64,000 nt of DNA, from contig CALUYM010000001.1 in NCBI GenBank assembly GCA_944325035.1, forward strand, positions 558,001-622,000. The letters run 5' to 3'. The position numbers were made by a program, and so were the translations under genes. The number at the start of each line of letters is the position of its first letter. The stretch's first letter is position 1. Below are positions 16,794 to 27,110 of the stretch, piece after piece. The stretch is from an uncultured Anaeroplasmataceae bacterium. GTDB lineage: Bacteria; Bacillota_I; Bacilli_A; Acholeplasmatales; Anaeroplasmataceae. A model generated the notes under the pieces. It was not told where the DNA came from, did not search any database, and saw only the letters and a list, made by a program, of their open reading frames with translations.

Positions 16794-18205
16794 AAATTTT
16801 TCTCCTTTAGTATCCCATAAAAATATACTGAACAAGAATCCACATTTAAAGACCTTGTTTGATAATTTCTAGCTACTTGGTAAAAGTTTCTATATTCACT
16901 TGTCGAGAAATAATTCAATTGTGAATCCGAAAGTACAATTGGTGTTTTTGGAATTAATATTGCAATTGAGCCATTCATTGCATAACCTTTTGGATTTCTT
17001 ACAACACGAGGCTTATAAGTCATATTTGGTGTTAAATAAACATCCTCTCTATTTATGAAATTAGAAACCTCAAGTTTAGATAGTACATCCGGATTAATAT
17101 ATGCATCATAACCATCTATATCAATTATTTTACCATCGTCAGAAATATTTCTAGATTTCAAAACTCTAATTGAATTATTAGATTTTAACGTTAAGCAACT
17201 ATTAGTAATTTGTCTATCTCTAAAAACATCAAACATACCAAACTGCAATTTTTTTGAAACGTTATCAAAATTATCATCTCTATAGATAATCCAATATGGA
17301 TAAGCATTCGATGTTATGTATTTTTGCTTTTGATTTAACGTAATTCTTTTTGTAACGGAGTAGACTTTTGTTATGTTAGGTTTTTCAAATGGCAAAATTT
17401 GAATACCTATAGTTTCAATAAGAACACCAGGAAAGCCATTTTCACCAAAATCGATAATACTTTTTATTCGCATTTTGGAAATATAATCTCTTGATACTGC
17501 AAACTCTGGGGTATTTAAAAGAAATTTAGGAAATACAAAAAATACATTCTTAGAAATTTTTAAGGCCTTATCCATAAAATATGAGCAAATATTTTTAGTA
17601 TTTTTGTTTACAGCTTCATCTAAATATAATTTATTTAATTTACTATTTTTATTTTCTTTTCCAAATGGTGGATTACCTATAATATAGTCATATTGAATAT
17701 CAAATTTATGTATTAAAAAATCATCGTTTAAAAAATTTATAATTACGTTTGGCAAAGATGTATAGGGTTCCAATAAAATTTTTGCAATTGAAAGACTATC
17801 ATTATCAATATCCATTACGTCTAAAATGACTTTTTTATCCTCAAATTTCTTCAATAAAAGGGGGATAAAATTACCGACACCGACTGATGGCTCTAAAATA
17901 CGAACAACATCTGCAGTTGTTCTTTCAATTTCTTTAATCATCTCTAGAATTAAAGATTTGCTTGTATAATAAGCAGCATTGTCTGTACGTTTTGTATTTG
18001 ATAGTTCGGCCACCCTACTTAATGCTGTTTTACTCAGCTTTAAAGGATTTTCTTTTATAAAATTTGCAAGTTTATCAAAAGAAGTCAATTCATATTGTTT
18101 TACAATGGATAATATCTCATTAGACTTAATATTTTTAGAATCTAAAAAATCGTTTATTTTCTCTGCAATTGATTTAAATATAACCGTTGGAACTGCCTCG
18201 CCCAA
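16787..18205 (-). CDS. N6-adenine DNA methyltransferase (Eco57I/TaqI-like class)
   Basis: Methyltransferase that would add a methyl group to adenine N6 at an unknown DNA site. SAM motif I is EPSVGVGNFIP near residue 103 and catalytic motif IV is GNPPFG near residue 178, followed by a C-terminal target-recognition region of about 250 residues. The total of 472 residues is normal for type II gamma-class enzymes. The start is uncertain: TTG 18203-18205 is the first credible codon, no ribosome site is seen, and the open frame runs back to about 18255, overlapping the m5C methyltransferase end. It is coupled to the broken HNH nuclease gene; with the nuclease dead it may be an orphan. Confidence 0.82.
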   Translation of the reverse strand: MGEAVPTVIFKSIAEKINDFLDSKNIKSNEILSIVKQYELTSFDKLANFIKENPLKLSKTALSRVAELSNTKRTDNAAYYTSKSLILEMIKEIERTTADVVRILEPSVGVGNFIPLLLKKFEDKKVILDVMDIDNDSLSIAKILLEPYTSLPNVIINFLNDDFLIHKFDIQYDYIIGNPPFGKENKNSKLNKLYLDEAVNKNTKNICSYFMDKALKISKNVFFVFPKFLLNTPEFAVSRDYISKMRIKSIIDFGENGFPGVLIETIGIQILPFEKPNITKVYSVTKRITLNQKQKYITSNAYPYWIIYRDDNFDNVSKKLQFGMFDVFRDRQITNSCLTLKSNNSIRVLKSRNISDDGKIIDIDGYDAYINPDVLSKLEVSNFINREDVYLTPNMTYKPRVVRNPKGYAMNGSIAILIPKTPIVLSDSQLNYFSTSEYRNFYQVARNYQTRSLNVDSCSVYFYGILKEKNLC

Positions 18206-18234
18206 TGATTGTCTTATCTTTATAGCTTCTTTTT

Positions 18235-19222
18235 TTAAATATTTATTTTTTCAGTGCTAGATAATAAATTTAATTCATTGAGAGAATATTCACTCCATCT
18301 AAAAGCCTTTGGAACAGTTATCATTTCCATTAACTCTCTAATACTGAATACTCTATCATCACTTGGATGGATAGTATTTTGGCTTGCTAGTTGATCGTTT
18401 CTAGTATGTACGCAAGGACCAACTTTATCCCAAGATTGCCTTTTGTATTTGTCATCATTCTTTTGCTTATTAATTACAAGTTTTCCATCAATAATTTGAT
18501 TAGTCATCTTTATTGTTAAAAGCAGATTCTCCCTCTTTTAAATCATGTATCCAAGCACCCATTCTTTCAGGATACGGTCTAAATGAATGATAAATATCGT
18601 TGTCGCTTATTTGTCCCATGACGTTTAAACTTGGCAAAAAACCAATCACATCTCTTAAAGTTTTTTCCGGCTGCAAGTCTGGAAGTAAATATACAGGTGA
18701 AATTCTATCTCCAAGTTCTCTTGTCACTCCAATTACAAGAGTTCTACTTCTGCTTGAACAAGCACCATAATTTTTAAAATTAATAACTTTTGAAACGTAT
18801 AAATATTCCCCACCTAAATTGTTTTCAATTGCCTCACTTATTGATTTATCAATTCCATCAATATCTGTACATAAAGTTTTCATAAACAAAGGAACATTTT
18901 CAAAAATAAAAAACGATGGATGTATTTTTTTTATTATTTTAATAGATTCGACAACCAACGAATTTCTAACTATTTCATTTGTTGTTTTTTTGTGGTTTGC
19001 AACTGACATTCCTTGACATGGTGGAGTCGCAATTACAACATCAACATTTTTAATTTTTTCATGTTTTTTCCAATAATCTATTTCTTTATAAAGAATCTTT
19101 TTTGTATCATCATTTGTAATATCGCCACAAATATAACCAGAGTCATATTTACACTTATTATTATATTTTTGAATGTTTAGGCGTCTTTCTATCAATTCAT
19201 TAGTGGCAATGCACTCGAACCC
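18235..19222 (-). pseudogene. C5-cytosine DNA methyltransferase, 5'-truncated and split
   Basis: Remnant of an m5C methyltransferase. Present in order: GFECIATNEL (motif II region), catalytic PPCQGMS (motif IV), FFIFENVP (VI), SSRSRTLVIGV (VIII), LRDVIGFLP, then in a shifted frame QSWDKVGPCVHTR (IX) and HPSDDRVFSIRE (X). Motif I (the SAM FxGxG loop) is absent: the frame stops at TAG 19223-19225, right beside the tRNA-Glu terminator. The two parts meet at 18500-18507, where removing one base from AATAAAG gives NNKMTNQIIDG and restores one frame. Without motif I it should be inactive unless another subunit supplies it. The truncation point defines the right edge of the island. Confidence 0.75.
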
Positions 19223-19236
19223 CTAGTTTTTGGCAC

Positions 19237-19275
19237 AAAAAAAGGCTTGAACAGCTATTTCCACTGTATCAAACC
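19237..19275 (-). terminator. Terminator of tRNA-Glu
   Basis: On the minus strand GGTTTGATACAG-tggaaatag-CTGTTCAAGCC, one bulge, is followed by T7, about 15 nt past the tRNA 3' end. Confidence 0.75.
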
Positions 19276-19288
19276 TATGCTTTCAATT

Positions 19289-19363
19289 TGGTAGTCGCAA
19301 CGGGAATCGAACCCGTGATTGAACCTTGAGAGGGTTCCGTCTTAACCACTTGACCATGCAACC
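19289..19363 (-). tRNA. tRNA-Glu (anticodon CTC)
   Basis: 75-nt cloverleaf with CCA encoded. Acceptor GGTTGCA/TGCGACT, with two wobble pairs; D arm with GGTCAAGTGGTTAAGAC; anticodon stem GAACC/GGTTC around loop CTCTCAA; T arm CGGGTTCGATTCCCG. Loop positions 34-36 read CTC, decoding GAG. The D-arm sequence is typical of Glu. It sits at the border of the restriction island, its 3' end facing the truncated methyltransferase, as expected for a tRNA used as an insertion point. Confidence 0.9.
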
Positions 19364-19415
19364 ATTTAGCTACTTAATTATATCAAAAAAGTAGCTTTGT
19401 TTCAATAAGAAATAA

Positions 19416-20624
19416 TTAGATTAAATTAATATTATCGCAAATATCTTGATTTAATATTCCTGAATATTTAAATACTCTTGCTAAAACCCTAAAGAGAATA
19501 TACATCATTATCGATTGCGGTAATAAATAAACTAAATTTTTAGGTAAAGCTATAAATAAAATGTAATCTAAAATATTAAAAGATTTAGAGCTTATTATCC
19601 ACCACCAATATGAACCGATAAGGCTATTTATAACTAGATTAACAATAACTCTCGTAAAAAGACATTTTGTAAAAGTGATTTTAGTTTTATATAAAGTCAT
19701 TCCATATGTCAAACCAGCAAGCATCGCAGATAAAGTATATCCAAAAAAGAAAACTCCTGATGGTTGAATAAAAAAGCTTAATATGTCGGAAAAAAAACCT
19801 ATAATCAAACCAATAAATGGTCCATAAAGCGTAGATATTGTTGCAAAAATGAGATATCCAATACTTACACCTAGGTTAGAAAATCCAGAAGGTATAGTAA
19901 TCAGAGTAGAAATAAGTTGTATTGCGAATAGAATTGCTAATAAAACTAACTTTTTAATTGTCTTTAATTCTTTTAATGCACTTTTATAAAAACTTAAATG
20001 AAAAGGTGTTCTATAGATATTTTTGTTATCATAATTAATATTATCTTCTAATAATTTTGGTTTAAATCTATTAATTAAAAGAATAAATACTACAGTAAGA
20101 AAACAACTTAAAGTTAAAGATATTCCTAAAATTAAATATGGATTTAATTCATTAGCATAACAAATTGGATCAAAAAACGTAATATTTGTATTTTGAGTAT
20201 AATCACTATTTTTGACAATCGTTTGTAAAAATCTCCTCGCCTGAGCTAAACTTGTAAAATACTTTTCTTTAACAGACAATAAGTATGTATCATAATTTAA
20301 ACTAATACTTATACCGCCATTGGCTAATCCATCTATATCAACATAGGAAAAATCAGAATATGGAGCTTTCTCTCCTTTATTTATGGCTTCCTGACGAATT
20401 TCTATAATTAATTGCTTAGTTTTTTCAAGCGAACTATATGATATTAATTCTTTATATTCAACAATTTCATTACTTGCTTTAAATTCTACATTAAAAGTAT
20501 CAATATTTGGCTTAATCCATAAATCAACTATCAAAAAAGGAATTAAAGTGAATGTTAAGATAAACGCTCCAATTAAAAAAGGACGTTTTAGAAATTGATT
20601 TCCAATCATTTTAAATTTTTTCAT
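19416..20624 (-). CDS. folT: FolT-type folate ECF S-component fused to an N-terminal membrane/extracytoplasmic domain
   Basis: 402-residue membrane protein starting at ATG 20622-20624, 10 nt after GGAGG. The C-terminal part (about residues 215-390) resembles the S-component fold of FolT-type transporters: six helices with SNLGVSIGYLIFATISTLYGP and SFFIQPSGVFFFGY. The first 200 residues are unusual: one helix near 14-34, about 110 soluble residues likely outside the cell (NGGISISLNYDTYLLS), then a second helix near 165-185. Standard FolT proteins are about 170-200 residues. A tetrahydrofolate riboswitch precedes the gene, which strongly supports folate as substrate. The ECF ATPases and EcfT are not in the window. 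Confidence 0.8.
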   Translation of the reverse strand: MKKFKMIGNQFLKRPFLIGAFILTFTLIPFLIVDLWIKPNIDTFNVEFKASNEIVEYKELISYSSLEKTKQLIIEIRQEAINKGEKAPYSDFSYVDIDGLANGGISISLNYDTYLLSVKEKYFTSLAQARRFLQTIVKNSDYTQNTNITFFDPICYANELNPYLILGISLTLSCFLTVVFILLINRFKPKLLEDNINYDNKNIYRTPFHLSFYKSALKELKTIKKLVLLAILFAIQLISTLITIPSGFSNLGVSIGYLIFATISTLYGPFIGLIIGFFSDILSFFIQPSGVFFFGYTLSAMLAGLTYGMTLYKTKITFTKCLFTRVIVNLVINSLIGSYWWWIISSKSFNILDYILFIALPKNLVYLLPQSIMMYILFRVLARVFKYSGILNQDICDNINLI

Positions 20625-20645
20625 AAAAAAAAGACCTCCAAAAGA

Positions 20646-20676
20646 GATCCACAAAATATTAAATGCTATGTGGATC
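20646..20676 (-). promoter_or_regulatory. Expression-platform hairpin of the THF riboswitch
   Basis: GATCCACA/TGTGGATC, 8 bp perfect, directly 3' of the aptamer and followed by TCTTTT and then the ribosome site GGAGG. It could act as a weak terminator or set access to the ribosome site. Confidence 0.6.
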
Positions 20677-20748
20677 ACAATACCACCGCGAACAATAGGT
20701 TCTTCGTCCTGCACGTTATCCTAGGTGTGGCACTTAACGCGATATTGT
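20677..20748 (-). ncRNA. Tetrahydrofolate (THF) riboswitch
   Basis: On the minus strand, P1 ACAATATC/GGTATTGT encloses the conserved CGCGTTAAGTG segment, a CCACACCTAGG stem region, GGACGAAGAACCT and the closing GTTCGCGGTGG. These are hallmark segments of the THF (folE) riboswitch class. It lies directly before the FolT-like gene. A TATAAT -10 box is at 20760-20765. Confidence 0.92.
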
Positions 20749-20815
20749 CTATGTTTATGATTATACTCTAAATCAATTATTTTTAAAAGATGAAAAAGAG
20801 AAGTTTTTGACTTCT

Positions 20816-21571
20816 CTAGTTATTTAGCTTATGTTCTAACCAGTTAAACATCATATCTGTCCATCTGGCAATGTATTTATTTTCTTTGCGACTATCATTT
20901 ATTCCAGTCGTATAATCTGATAAACTCATTCCATGACAACCTTCAGGAAATAAATGTGCTTCATAATTTAATTTATTAATGCTCATTTGTTTCATTAATT
21001 CAAGTGAATTTAAAACTGAAACCGATTCATCCGTAATATTGTGCCATAAAAAAACATCACATAAATCTGAAGGTAAATTATCTTCTAATGAAAGTTTATC
21101 ACGCAACTTAGAATATGCTGCTTCACCTAATAGATATTCAAAACTTCCCATATGCGCAATTTCAGGTTTAGATGATATAACCGGATAGCATAAAACTAAG
21201 TAATTAGGACGTGAATTAAACCCGTATTCTTTATAAAAGCAAGCATTTGATAGAGCTAAATGTCCTCCCGCTGAAAAGCCAATACAAATAATTTTGTTTT
21301 CATCAACTATTGGATTTTTTCTTATTATATCAATTGTATAAGCAAGTTCTCGCTGTGGTTCTGGATAGCTTAATAACTCTTCACGATATTTTAAGACACA
21401 AGCATGGATATTCTTTTCTAAAAAACGATTAGCTACATTATAGGCTTCTAAATCTGATGTGTGATGATATCCACCACCAGGTACAATTATTACACAGGGT
21501 CTAATCTCATTGCTAGCTTTAGAAAATGTGTAATAATTTTTAGTATTAAAAATATAATTCTTATTTTCCAT
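20816..21571 (-). CDS. Alpha/beta-hydrolase, acetyl esterase-like
   Basis: Cytoplasmic 251-residue serine hydrolase. The oxyanion-hole motif VPGGGYHH is near residues 29-36, the nucleophile elbow GFSAGGH has its Ser near 98, an acidic residue lies in HNITDESV and the catalytic His in PEGCHGMSL near 219. This is the BD-FAE/Aes-type pattern of esterases acting on acetylated sugars or other small esters. It starts inside the end of trmK (11-nt overlap) and is the last gene of the glyQS-dnaG-rpoD-trmK operon. No signal peptide, so a cytoplasmic substrate is expected. Confidence 0.82.
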   Translation of the reverse strand: MENKNYIFNTKNYYTFSKASNEIRPCVIIVPGGGYHHTSDLEAYNVANRFLEKNIHACVLKYREELLSYPEPQRELAYTIDIIRKNPIVDENKIICIGFSAGGHLALSNACFYKEYGFNSRPNYLVLCYPVISSKPEIAHMGSFEYLLGEAAYSKLRDKLSLEDNLPSDLCDVFLWHNITDESVSVLNSLELMKQMSINKLNYEAHLFPEGCHGMSLSDYTTGINDSRKENKYIARWTDMMFNWLEHKLNN

Positions 21572-22235
21572 TTTTTGCTCCCTTTAGTAGTTGAATCATT
21601 GCTAATTCAACTTTAATCTTTGCTTTTCCATCTTCATCATTAGCTTTTTTTAAGCACTCATTTAGTAATGTTTTTTTCTTTTCGATTATTTCAGCAAAGA
21701 GTGGTAAGTTCTTTTTTCTTAAAATTGGTCCAAACTTCATGTCTAACAAAGAATATGAAGTTTTAATTTTATCGTCATAATGACATACAATTATTTCATA
21801 ACATTTTTTTCCATCTTTAATTAAGTGCTCATCATCAAATACTAAATGATTTCTAATAAGAAAAGCCCTTAATTTATCAACTTCATTATTTGGTGCCAGA
21901 ATGATTCGTTTAAACTTTTTTACTTTTTCTAAACTATCATTTAATATAGTTGAAATTAATATTCCGCCCATACCGGCAATTACTAAAGTATCTTTTTCCT
22001 CATCAAATTCTTTAAGACCATTCGATAAAATGAAGGTAGTTTGGGTTAACAAATTTTTATTAATTACATTTCTTCTCGCATTTTCAAGTGGAGCTTCATT
22101 AACATCTAACAAATATGCATGTCTGACTCCATACTCTTCTAAGGCTTTGATAGCAACATATCCATGATCACAGCCAACGTCAACTAAAGAATTAGCATCT
22201 TTGGTTAAAGATGCTAATAATGTTATTCTATCCAT
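21561..22235 (-). CDS. trmK: tRNA (adenine22-N1)-methyltransferase TrmK
   Basis: SAM-dependent enzyme methylating A22 in the D loop of tRNAs. The 224 residues open with ITLLASL and motif [17 protein letters not shown] near residues 19-34; the family-specific AGMGG follows near 88-92 and the C-terminal coiled segment is typical. The start overlaps the rpoD stop by 8 nt (ATGG...), a classic Firmicutes arrangement. Confidence 0.93.
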   Translation of the reverse strand: MDRITLLASLTKDANSLVDVGCDHGYVAIKALEEYGVRHAYLLDVNEAPLENARRNVINKNLLTQTTFILSNGLKEFDEEKDTLVIAGMGGILISTILNDSLEKVKKFKRIILAPNNEVDKLRAFLIRNHLVFDDEHLIKDGKKCYEIIVCHYDDKIKTSYSLLDMKFGPILRKKNLPLFAEIIEKKKTLLNECLKKANDEDGKAKIKVELAMIQLLKGAKNGK

Positions 22236-23409
22236 TTGTCTTAGTCATAAAATCCTTTAATTTTTTACTACGAGAAGGATGCTTCAATTTGCGTAAAGCC
22301 TTAGCTTCGATTTGACGAATTCTTTCACGAGTTACCCCAAATTCCTTACCAACTTCCTCTAAAGTACGTTGTCGTCCATCAAGGAGACCAAAACGAAGTC
22401 GTAAAACTCTTTCCTCGCGATCAGTTAAAGTTCCCAATACTTCATCAAGTTCTTCTCTTAATTTAGCTTGAGCAGTATATTCATATGGATCAAGTGTTGA
22501 TTGATCTGGTACAAAATCTCCTAAAGATGAATCTTCTTCCTCACCAACAGGAGACTCAAGAGATATTGGTTCTTGAGCAATTTTTTGAATAGCTTGAACT
22601 TTCTCAACTGAAATATCCATACGTTTGGCAACTTCTTCAGGTGTAGGTTCACGACTTAACTCTTGAACTAATTGACGTTGAACACGAACTAATTTGTTAA
22701 TAGTTTCAACCATATGTACAGGAATACGAATCGTACGAGCTTGGTCAGCAACAGCTCTTGTAATAGCTTGGCGAATCCACCATGTTGCATATGTTGAAAA
22801 TTTGAAATCTTTCTTTTCTTCAAATTTATCAACAGCTCTTAAAAGTCCCATATTACCTTCTTGAATTAAATCTAGTAAGTGTAATCCACGGCCAGTATAT
22901 TTTTTAGCAATTGATACTACTAAGCGTAGGTTAGCTTCTGCAATATGATTCTTAGCAGCTTCTGAGCGATCAACAATATCAAGTAATTCTTCATATTCTT
23001 CTGCTGGTACTGTGTTATTATCGTCCGCATCAATTTCATCTAGTTTTTGCTTAGCAATTTGTCCTTCAGCTACTAACTTAGCATATTTCTTTTCTTCTTC
23101 CGCAGTTAATAAAGGAATTTTTCCAATTTCCTTTAAGTACATACGAACTGGATCATCAACCTTAATTGAAGCTGGTAGGTTGTCAAAGTCTTCGATCTGA
23201 ACTTCCTCAACCTTACTTGGGTCAAATTCTTCCTTATCATCTTTTGGTTCTTCTTCTAAAACGCTAATTTTCTTAGCGATTAATTCTTTAACAATACGCG
23301 CATATTCATCGCTATCTTCGTCATAGAATTGGGTAATTTCAGAAACTAGAACATAATCTAATTCCTTTCCTTTTTCAATTAATTGTTTTAACACGTCTTG
23401 AAAATCCAT
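22228..23409 (-). CDS. rpoD: Housekeeping sigma factor RpoD/SigA
   Basis: Primary sigma factor directing RNA polymerase to -35/-10 promoters. The 393 residues contain region 1.1-like N-terminus, region 1.2 ([13 protein letters not shown] near 85), region 2 with [15 protein letters not shown] and the -10 reading [13 protein letters not shown] near 205-217, region 3 and region 4 ending in the -35 reading helix [18 protein letters not shown] near 358-375. Length is normal for Bacilli. It follows dnaG by 9 nt in the conserved dnaG-rpoD operon. Confidence 0.98.
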   Translation of the reverse strand: MDFQDVLKQLIEKGKELDYVLVSEITQFYDEDSDEYARIVKELIAKKISVLEEEPKDDKEEFDPSKVEEVQIEDFDNLPASIKVDDPVRMYLKEIGKIPLLTAEEEKKYAKLVAEGQIAKQKLDEIDADDNNTVPAEEYEELLDIVDRSEAAKNHIAEANLRLVVSIAKKYTGRGLHLLDLIQEGNMGLLRAVDKFEEKKDFKFSTYATWWIRQAITRAVADQARTIRIPVHMVETINKLVRVQRQLVQELSREPTPEEVAKRMDISVEKVQAIQKIAQEPISLESPVGEEEDSSLGDFVPDQSTLDPYEYTAQAKLREELDEVLGTLTDREERVLRLRFGLLDGRQRTLEEVGKEFGVTRERIRQIEAKALRKLKHPSRSKKLKDFMTKTNG

Positions 23410-23418
23410 TGTTAATAC

Positions 23419-25266
23419 CTACTTTCTATTTTGCTTAAAATTAGCATTATTACATCTTTGTTTTTCTAATTGCTTAAGCAAGTCTACTTTTTTTGTAAGA
23501 TACATAATTTTTTCGCTACCATTCGCATCGAAAATTTTTGCGTCTAATTCATGTGCTTTTTTTTCAAGGTAATGTTCCTTGAGTTTTGTGATACAATCGT
23601 TCATATCCGCTTCATTATAAGGGATATGACAATCTCCTTTTTTATTTAGTGATGTAATATTTTGTAAATAACAATTGTATAAACGTTCATTTAATCGTTC
23701 TAAAAATTGTTGTTCGATAAAATCATCATATTGCATAAAATAATCAAGATTTAGTTCATCCCATAATTCTTGATGAATAGGTTCAAGATATGGTCTGATA
23801 TCATTATCCGGAAATTTTTGCTCAATAACATCTGCCATACCTTTACTAAGCTTAGCATAATTTAGCAATCTAAGTTCAGCCCAAGCATAGTTTGACAGAT
23901 ATTGATATTCTTGCTCTAAAAAACTCGGAAAAGAATTCTCTTGTTCAAAAATATCGGCATTATTTTTATTATACTGTGGTGTATAATAATTATTGAAATC
24001 CATTAATAGTGATGCTTCTGACACATTAATCAATTTAGCAAAGAGTCCAATATAACGTTCAATTGAACTTGTTGATTTAACATCTTTTAAATTGATAAAT
24101 AATTTTTCTTTAGCATCTTCGACATCATTATTTTTAGTAAAATCTTTACCTCTTGTTGCATATTCAAAAATAAAATCTAGAGGATCTAATTGATTATTCT
24201 CGATAAATTCGTTAAATTTTGTTGAACCATACTTTAAAACATAAGAGTCAGGATCTTCTTTATCAGGTAAAATAACTAATTTAACTTTTAAATCTACTGT
24301 TTCAAAAAGCTTTATAGCTTTTAACATTGCATCTATTCCAGCTTTATCCCCGTCATAGCACAATAAAACATTGTTAGTATACTTTTTAATTATTCGGACC
24401 TGTTCTTTTGTTAAAGCTGTTCCCATTGAACAAACAGTTTCTAAGTTACCACTTCTAACGCTAGCAATAACATCCATTTGTCCTTCATGTAAAATAACAC
24501 GATGCATTTTTCTAATTGATAAAATTGCATCTGATAAATTATAAAGAGTTAAATGCTTTTTAAATATCTCTGTTTCTGGGGAATTGACATATTTAGCTTG
24601 GTTTTTATCATTTGTATTAAAAATACGAGCACTATATGCAATTGTGTGACCAAATTCATCCTTAATTGGAAACATAATTCGACCACGGAATAAATCATAA
24701 AAATCATTATCGTTTTGTTTAATCAAACCTAGATGCATCATATCAAGTTCATTATAATTTTTTTCTTTTAAAACTTGATATAATGAATTGTTGGTATTTA
24801 ATGATAAACCAATCTCAAATCGTTTAATAGTTTCATCATCAATTCCTCTTTTATGCAAATATTCGATAGCTTCTAAACCAGATTTTGTATTTAACAAATT
24901 ATGGATGTAAAATTTTTTAGAAGTTTCCATAATTTCGTATAAATGACTAAAATTATCAGTTTTTTTATTTATATACAATCCATCAACAGTAATTCCTGCT
25001 TTATCTGCTAATTCTTTTAAAGCTTCATTAAACGAAATATTCTTAATTTTACGTAAAAAAGTTATTGGATTTCCACCTTCTCCACAAACCATACATTTAG
25101 CAATCTTCTTATCCGGTGAGACGCTAAATGATGGACTATGGTCAGGGTGAAATGGGCAAAGTCCACGGAATCCGCTGCCATATTTTTCAAGAGTGATAAA
25201 CTGACTGACTAAATCAACAATGTCAGTTTTTTTTATGACTTCATCGATTTTATCTTGCGCTACCAT
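23419..25266 (-). CDS. dnaG: DNA primase DnaG
   Basis: Synthesises RNA primers at the replication fork. The N-terminal CHC2 zinc domain has CPFHPDHSPSFSV and CMVCGEGG (about residues 37-65), the TOPRIM core has VILHEGQMDVIA near 258 and CYDGDKAG near 309, and the C-terminal helicase-binding region follows to 615 residues. The start ATG 25266 follows GGAGGCAGCC. It lies 19 nt after glyQS. Confidence 0.97.
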   Translation of the reverse strand: MVAQDKIDEVIKKTDIVDLVSQFITLEKYGSGFRGLCPFHPDHSPSFSVSPDKKIAKCMVCGEGGNPITFLRKIKNISFNEALKELADKAGITVDGLYINKKTDNFSHLYEIMETSKKFYIHNLLNTKSGLEAIEYLHKRGIDDETIKRFEIGLSLNTNNSLYQVLKEKNYNELDMMHLGLIKQNDNDFYDLFRGRIMFPIKDEFGHTIAYSARIFNTNDKNQAKYVNSPETEIFKKHLTLYNLSDAILSIRKMHRVILHEGQMDVIASVRSGNLETVCSMGTALTKEQVRIIKKYTNNVLLCYDGDKAGIDAMLKAIKLFETVDLKVKLVILPDKEDPDSYVLKYGSTKFNEFIENNQLDPLDFIFEYATRGKDFTKNNDVEDAKEKLFINLKDVKSTSSIERYIGLFAKLINVSEASLLMDFNNYYTPQYNKNNADIFEQENSFPSFLEQEYQYLSNYAWAELRLLNYAKLSKGMADVIEQKFPDNDIRPYLEPIHQELWDELNLDYFMQYDDFIEQQFLERLNERLYNCYLQNITSLNKKGDCHIPYNEADMNDCITKLKEHYLEKKAHELDAKIFDANGSEKIMYLTKKVDLLKQLEKQRCNNANFKQNRK

Positions 25267-25285
25267 GGCTGCCTCCTTTAATCAA

Positions 25286-26665
25286 TTAAAATGCAATCCC
25301 TTTTTCAATGTAATCAACAACTTCATCTAAAGAAATTGTAATTTGTTCCATTGTATCACGATGTCTAATTGTAACCGTATTATTATTAATTGTATTATCA
25401 TCAACACAAATTACAAATGGTGTTCCAATTGCATCTTGACGGCGATATCTTTTCCCAATAGCTTGGGCATCATCAAATACAGTCGAAAAATACTTAGCTA
25501 GCATGTCATATACTTCATATGCTTTTTCTGTATGCATTTTCTTAATAAGTGGTAATACTGCAACTTGATATGGAGCCAAATGTGGTGCTAAACGTAAAAC
25601 TTGGCGGGTATCTCCACTTTCTAGTGTTTCCTCATCATATGCTGAGAAAAGAATTGCTAACATCATTCTTTCAACGCCAACACTTGGTTCTACAACATAT
25701 GGTATATATTTAGTATTTGTTTCTGGGTCTAAATATTCCAAATTTACTTTAGCATGTTCTGAATGTCTACTCAAATCATAATTAGTACGGCTTGCAATGC
25801 CCCATAATTCACCAAAGCCCCAAGGGAAGTTATATTCAATATCTGTTGTAGCATTTGAATAGAATGATAATTCTTCTTGGTCATGATCACGATATCTTAG
25901 TTCTTCTTTTTTAATTCCCATTGAAATTAAAAAATCCATACAGTATTTGCGCCAATAATTAAACCATTCAATTTCTGTCCCTGGTTTACAGAAGAACTCT
26001 AATTCCATTTGTTCAAATTCACGTGTTCTAAAAATAAAGTTGCCCGGAGTTATTTCATTACGGAAACTCTTACCAATTTGACCAACACCAAATGGTAATT
26101 TACGACGTGTAGTTCTTTGAATACTTTTGAAATTTACAAAAATACCTTGAGCTGTTTCTGGTCTTAAGTATACTTCAGATTTTTTATCCTCAACCACACC
26201 CATATTAGTCTTAAACATTAAATTAAACTGACGTATATCGGTAAAATTATGACTACCACATTTTGGACAAGCTATATTGTGTTCTTTTAAATATGCAACT
26301 AATTGTTCATTAGACATACCATCACCTGTTACATCGCCCTTAGTATAGTCTTCAATTAATTTATCAGCACGATAACGACTATGACAATCTTTACAATCGA
26401 TTAATGGATCACTAAATCCACCAACATGTCCAGTAGCTACCCACACTTCAGGATTCATTAAAATCGCACTATCAAGTCCAACATTATAACGACTTTCAGT
26501 GATAACTTTTTTCCACCATGATTGTTTTACATTATTCTTAAGTAATACACCTAACGGTCCGAAATCCCAAGCATTAGCTAGACCACCATAAATCTCACTA
26601 CCTTGGAAAACAAAACCTTGGTCTTTTAAAAATGATACTAATTGATCAAGATTAATCTTGCTCAT
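25286..26665 (-). CDS. glyQS: Glycyl-tRNA synthetase, homodimeric type
   Basis: Class II synthetase charging tRNA-Gly. Starting at ATG 26663-26665 (GGAGGG seven nucleotides upstream, better than the upstream in-frame codon) it gives 459 residues, usual for the single-chain GlyQS. Class II motifs are visible: motif 2 in [20 protein letters not shown] near 205-225 and motif 3 in [13 protein letters not shown] near 335. A zinc site is suggested by CKDC and CPKC. It opens the operon leading to dnaG and rpoD. No T-box is seen in its leader. Confidence 0.96.
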   Translation of the reverse strand: MSKINLDQLVSFLKDQGFVFQGSEIYGGLANAWDFGPLGVLLKNNVKQSWWKKVITESRYNVGLDSAILMNPEVWVATGHVGGFSDPLIDCKDCHSRYRADKLIEDYTKGDVTGDGMSNEQLVAYLKEHNIACPKCGSHNFTDIRQFNLMFKTNMGVVEDKKSEVYLRPETAQGIFVNFKSIQRTTRRKLPFGVGQIGKSFRNEITPGNFIFRTREFEQMELEFFCKPGTEIEWFNYWRKYCMDFLISMGIKKEELRYRDHDQEELSFYSNATTDIEYNFPWGFGELWGIASRTNYDLSRHSEHAKVNLEYLDPETNTKYIPYVVEPSVGVERMMLAILFSAYDEETLESGDTRQVLRLAPHLAPYQVAVLPLIKKMHTEKAYEVYDMLAKYFSTVFDDAQAIGKRYRRQDAIGTPFVICVDDNTINNNTVTIRHRDTMEQITISLDEVVDYIEKGIAF

Positions 26666-26699
26666 TAATAACCCTCCATTCGATAACAATTCACTATAA

Positions 26700-26728
26700 A
26701 ATATAGCATATTTTCTTAAAAATTACAA
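26700..26728 (-). promoter_or_regulatory. Promoter of the glyQS-dnaG-rpoD-trmK operon
   Basis: TTGTAA and TATATT with an exact 17-bp spacer on the minus strand, about 35 nt before the glyQS start. Confidence 0.65.
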
Positions 26729-26894
26729 GCTTAGCCCATTGAAGTTAAATATTTATTTTTTATTATTATAGTTATTTAAATTCTTATTGAAAATATATGA
26801 AATAAAAAGCAAATAAATCTATTTAAAATAATTTCATATTTATCTTTTATACATAAAAAAAGAAAAAGAATCATAAGATTTTTTAGGTGATAGT

Positions 26895-27110
26895 TTGAAA
26901 AAATTACTAAATTTTATTAAAGAAAATTATATGATGGTTTTTTTCACCATAATTGTTTATCAAATTTTAATAACTATCTTTTTCTTTTCACCATTAAATT
27001 TACGTATCTTAGGATTTCTAATTGTTATACTTGCTTTAAAAATTATTTTCACTAATTATAAAGAACCAGTTCGTGATTTCTTTAAAAACATATTTAAACG
27101 TAACAAATAA
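26895..27110 (+). CDS. Small two-helix membrane protein
   Basis: 71 residues beginning at TTG 26895 (AGGTGA a few nucleotides upstream), MKKLLNFIKENY. Two hydrophobic helices fill about residues 13-31 and 34-53, with a positively charged amphipathic tail (RDFFKNIFKRNK). No family recognised. It is convergent with the pseudouridine synthase gene, ending one base before it. Confidence 0.55.
   Translation: MKKLLNFIKENYMMVFFTIIVYQILITIFFFSPLNLRILGFLIVILALKIIFTNYKEPVRDFFKNIFKRNK

Noticed and set aside
11884..19300. AGTCGCAA shared by the tRNA-Glu 3' end and the region near 11895 as an attachment-site pair
   Set aside because: Only 8 bp, no integrase in the window, and the second copy lies inside rather than at the edge of the island.
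26690..26890. T-box leader before glyQS
   Set aside because: No specifier loop or the conserved T-box antiterminator bulge is visible; only a promoter is.
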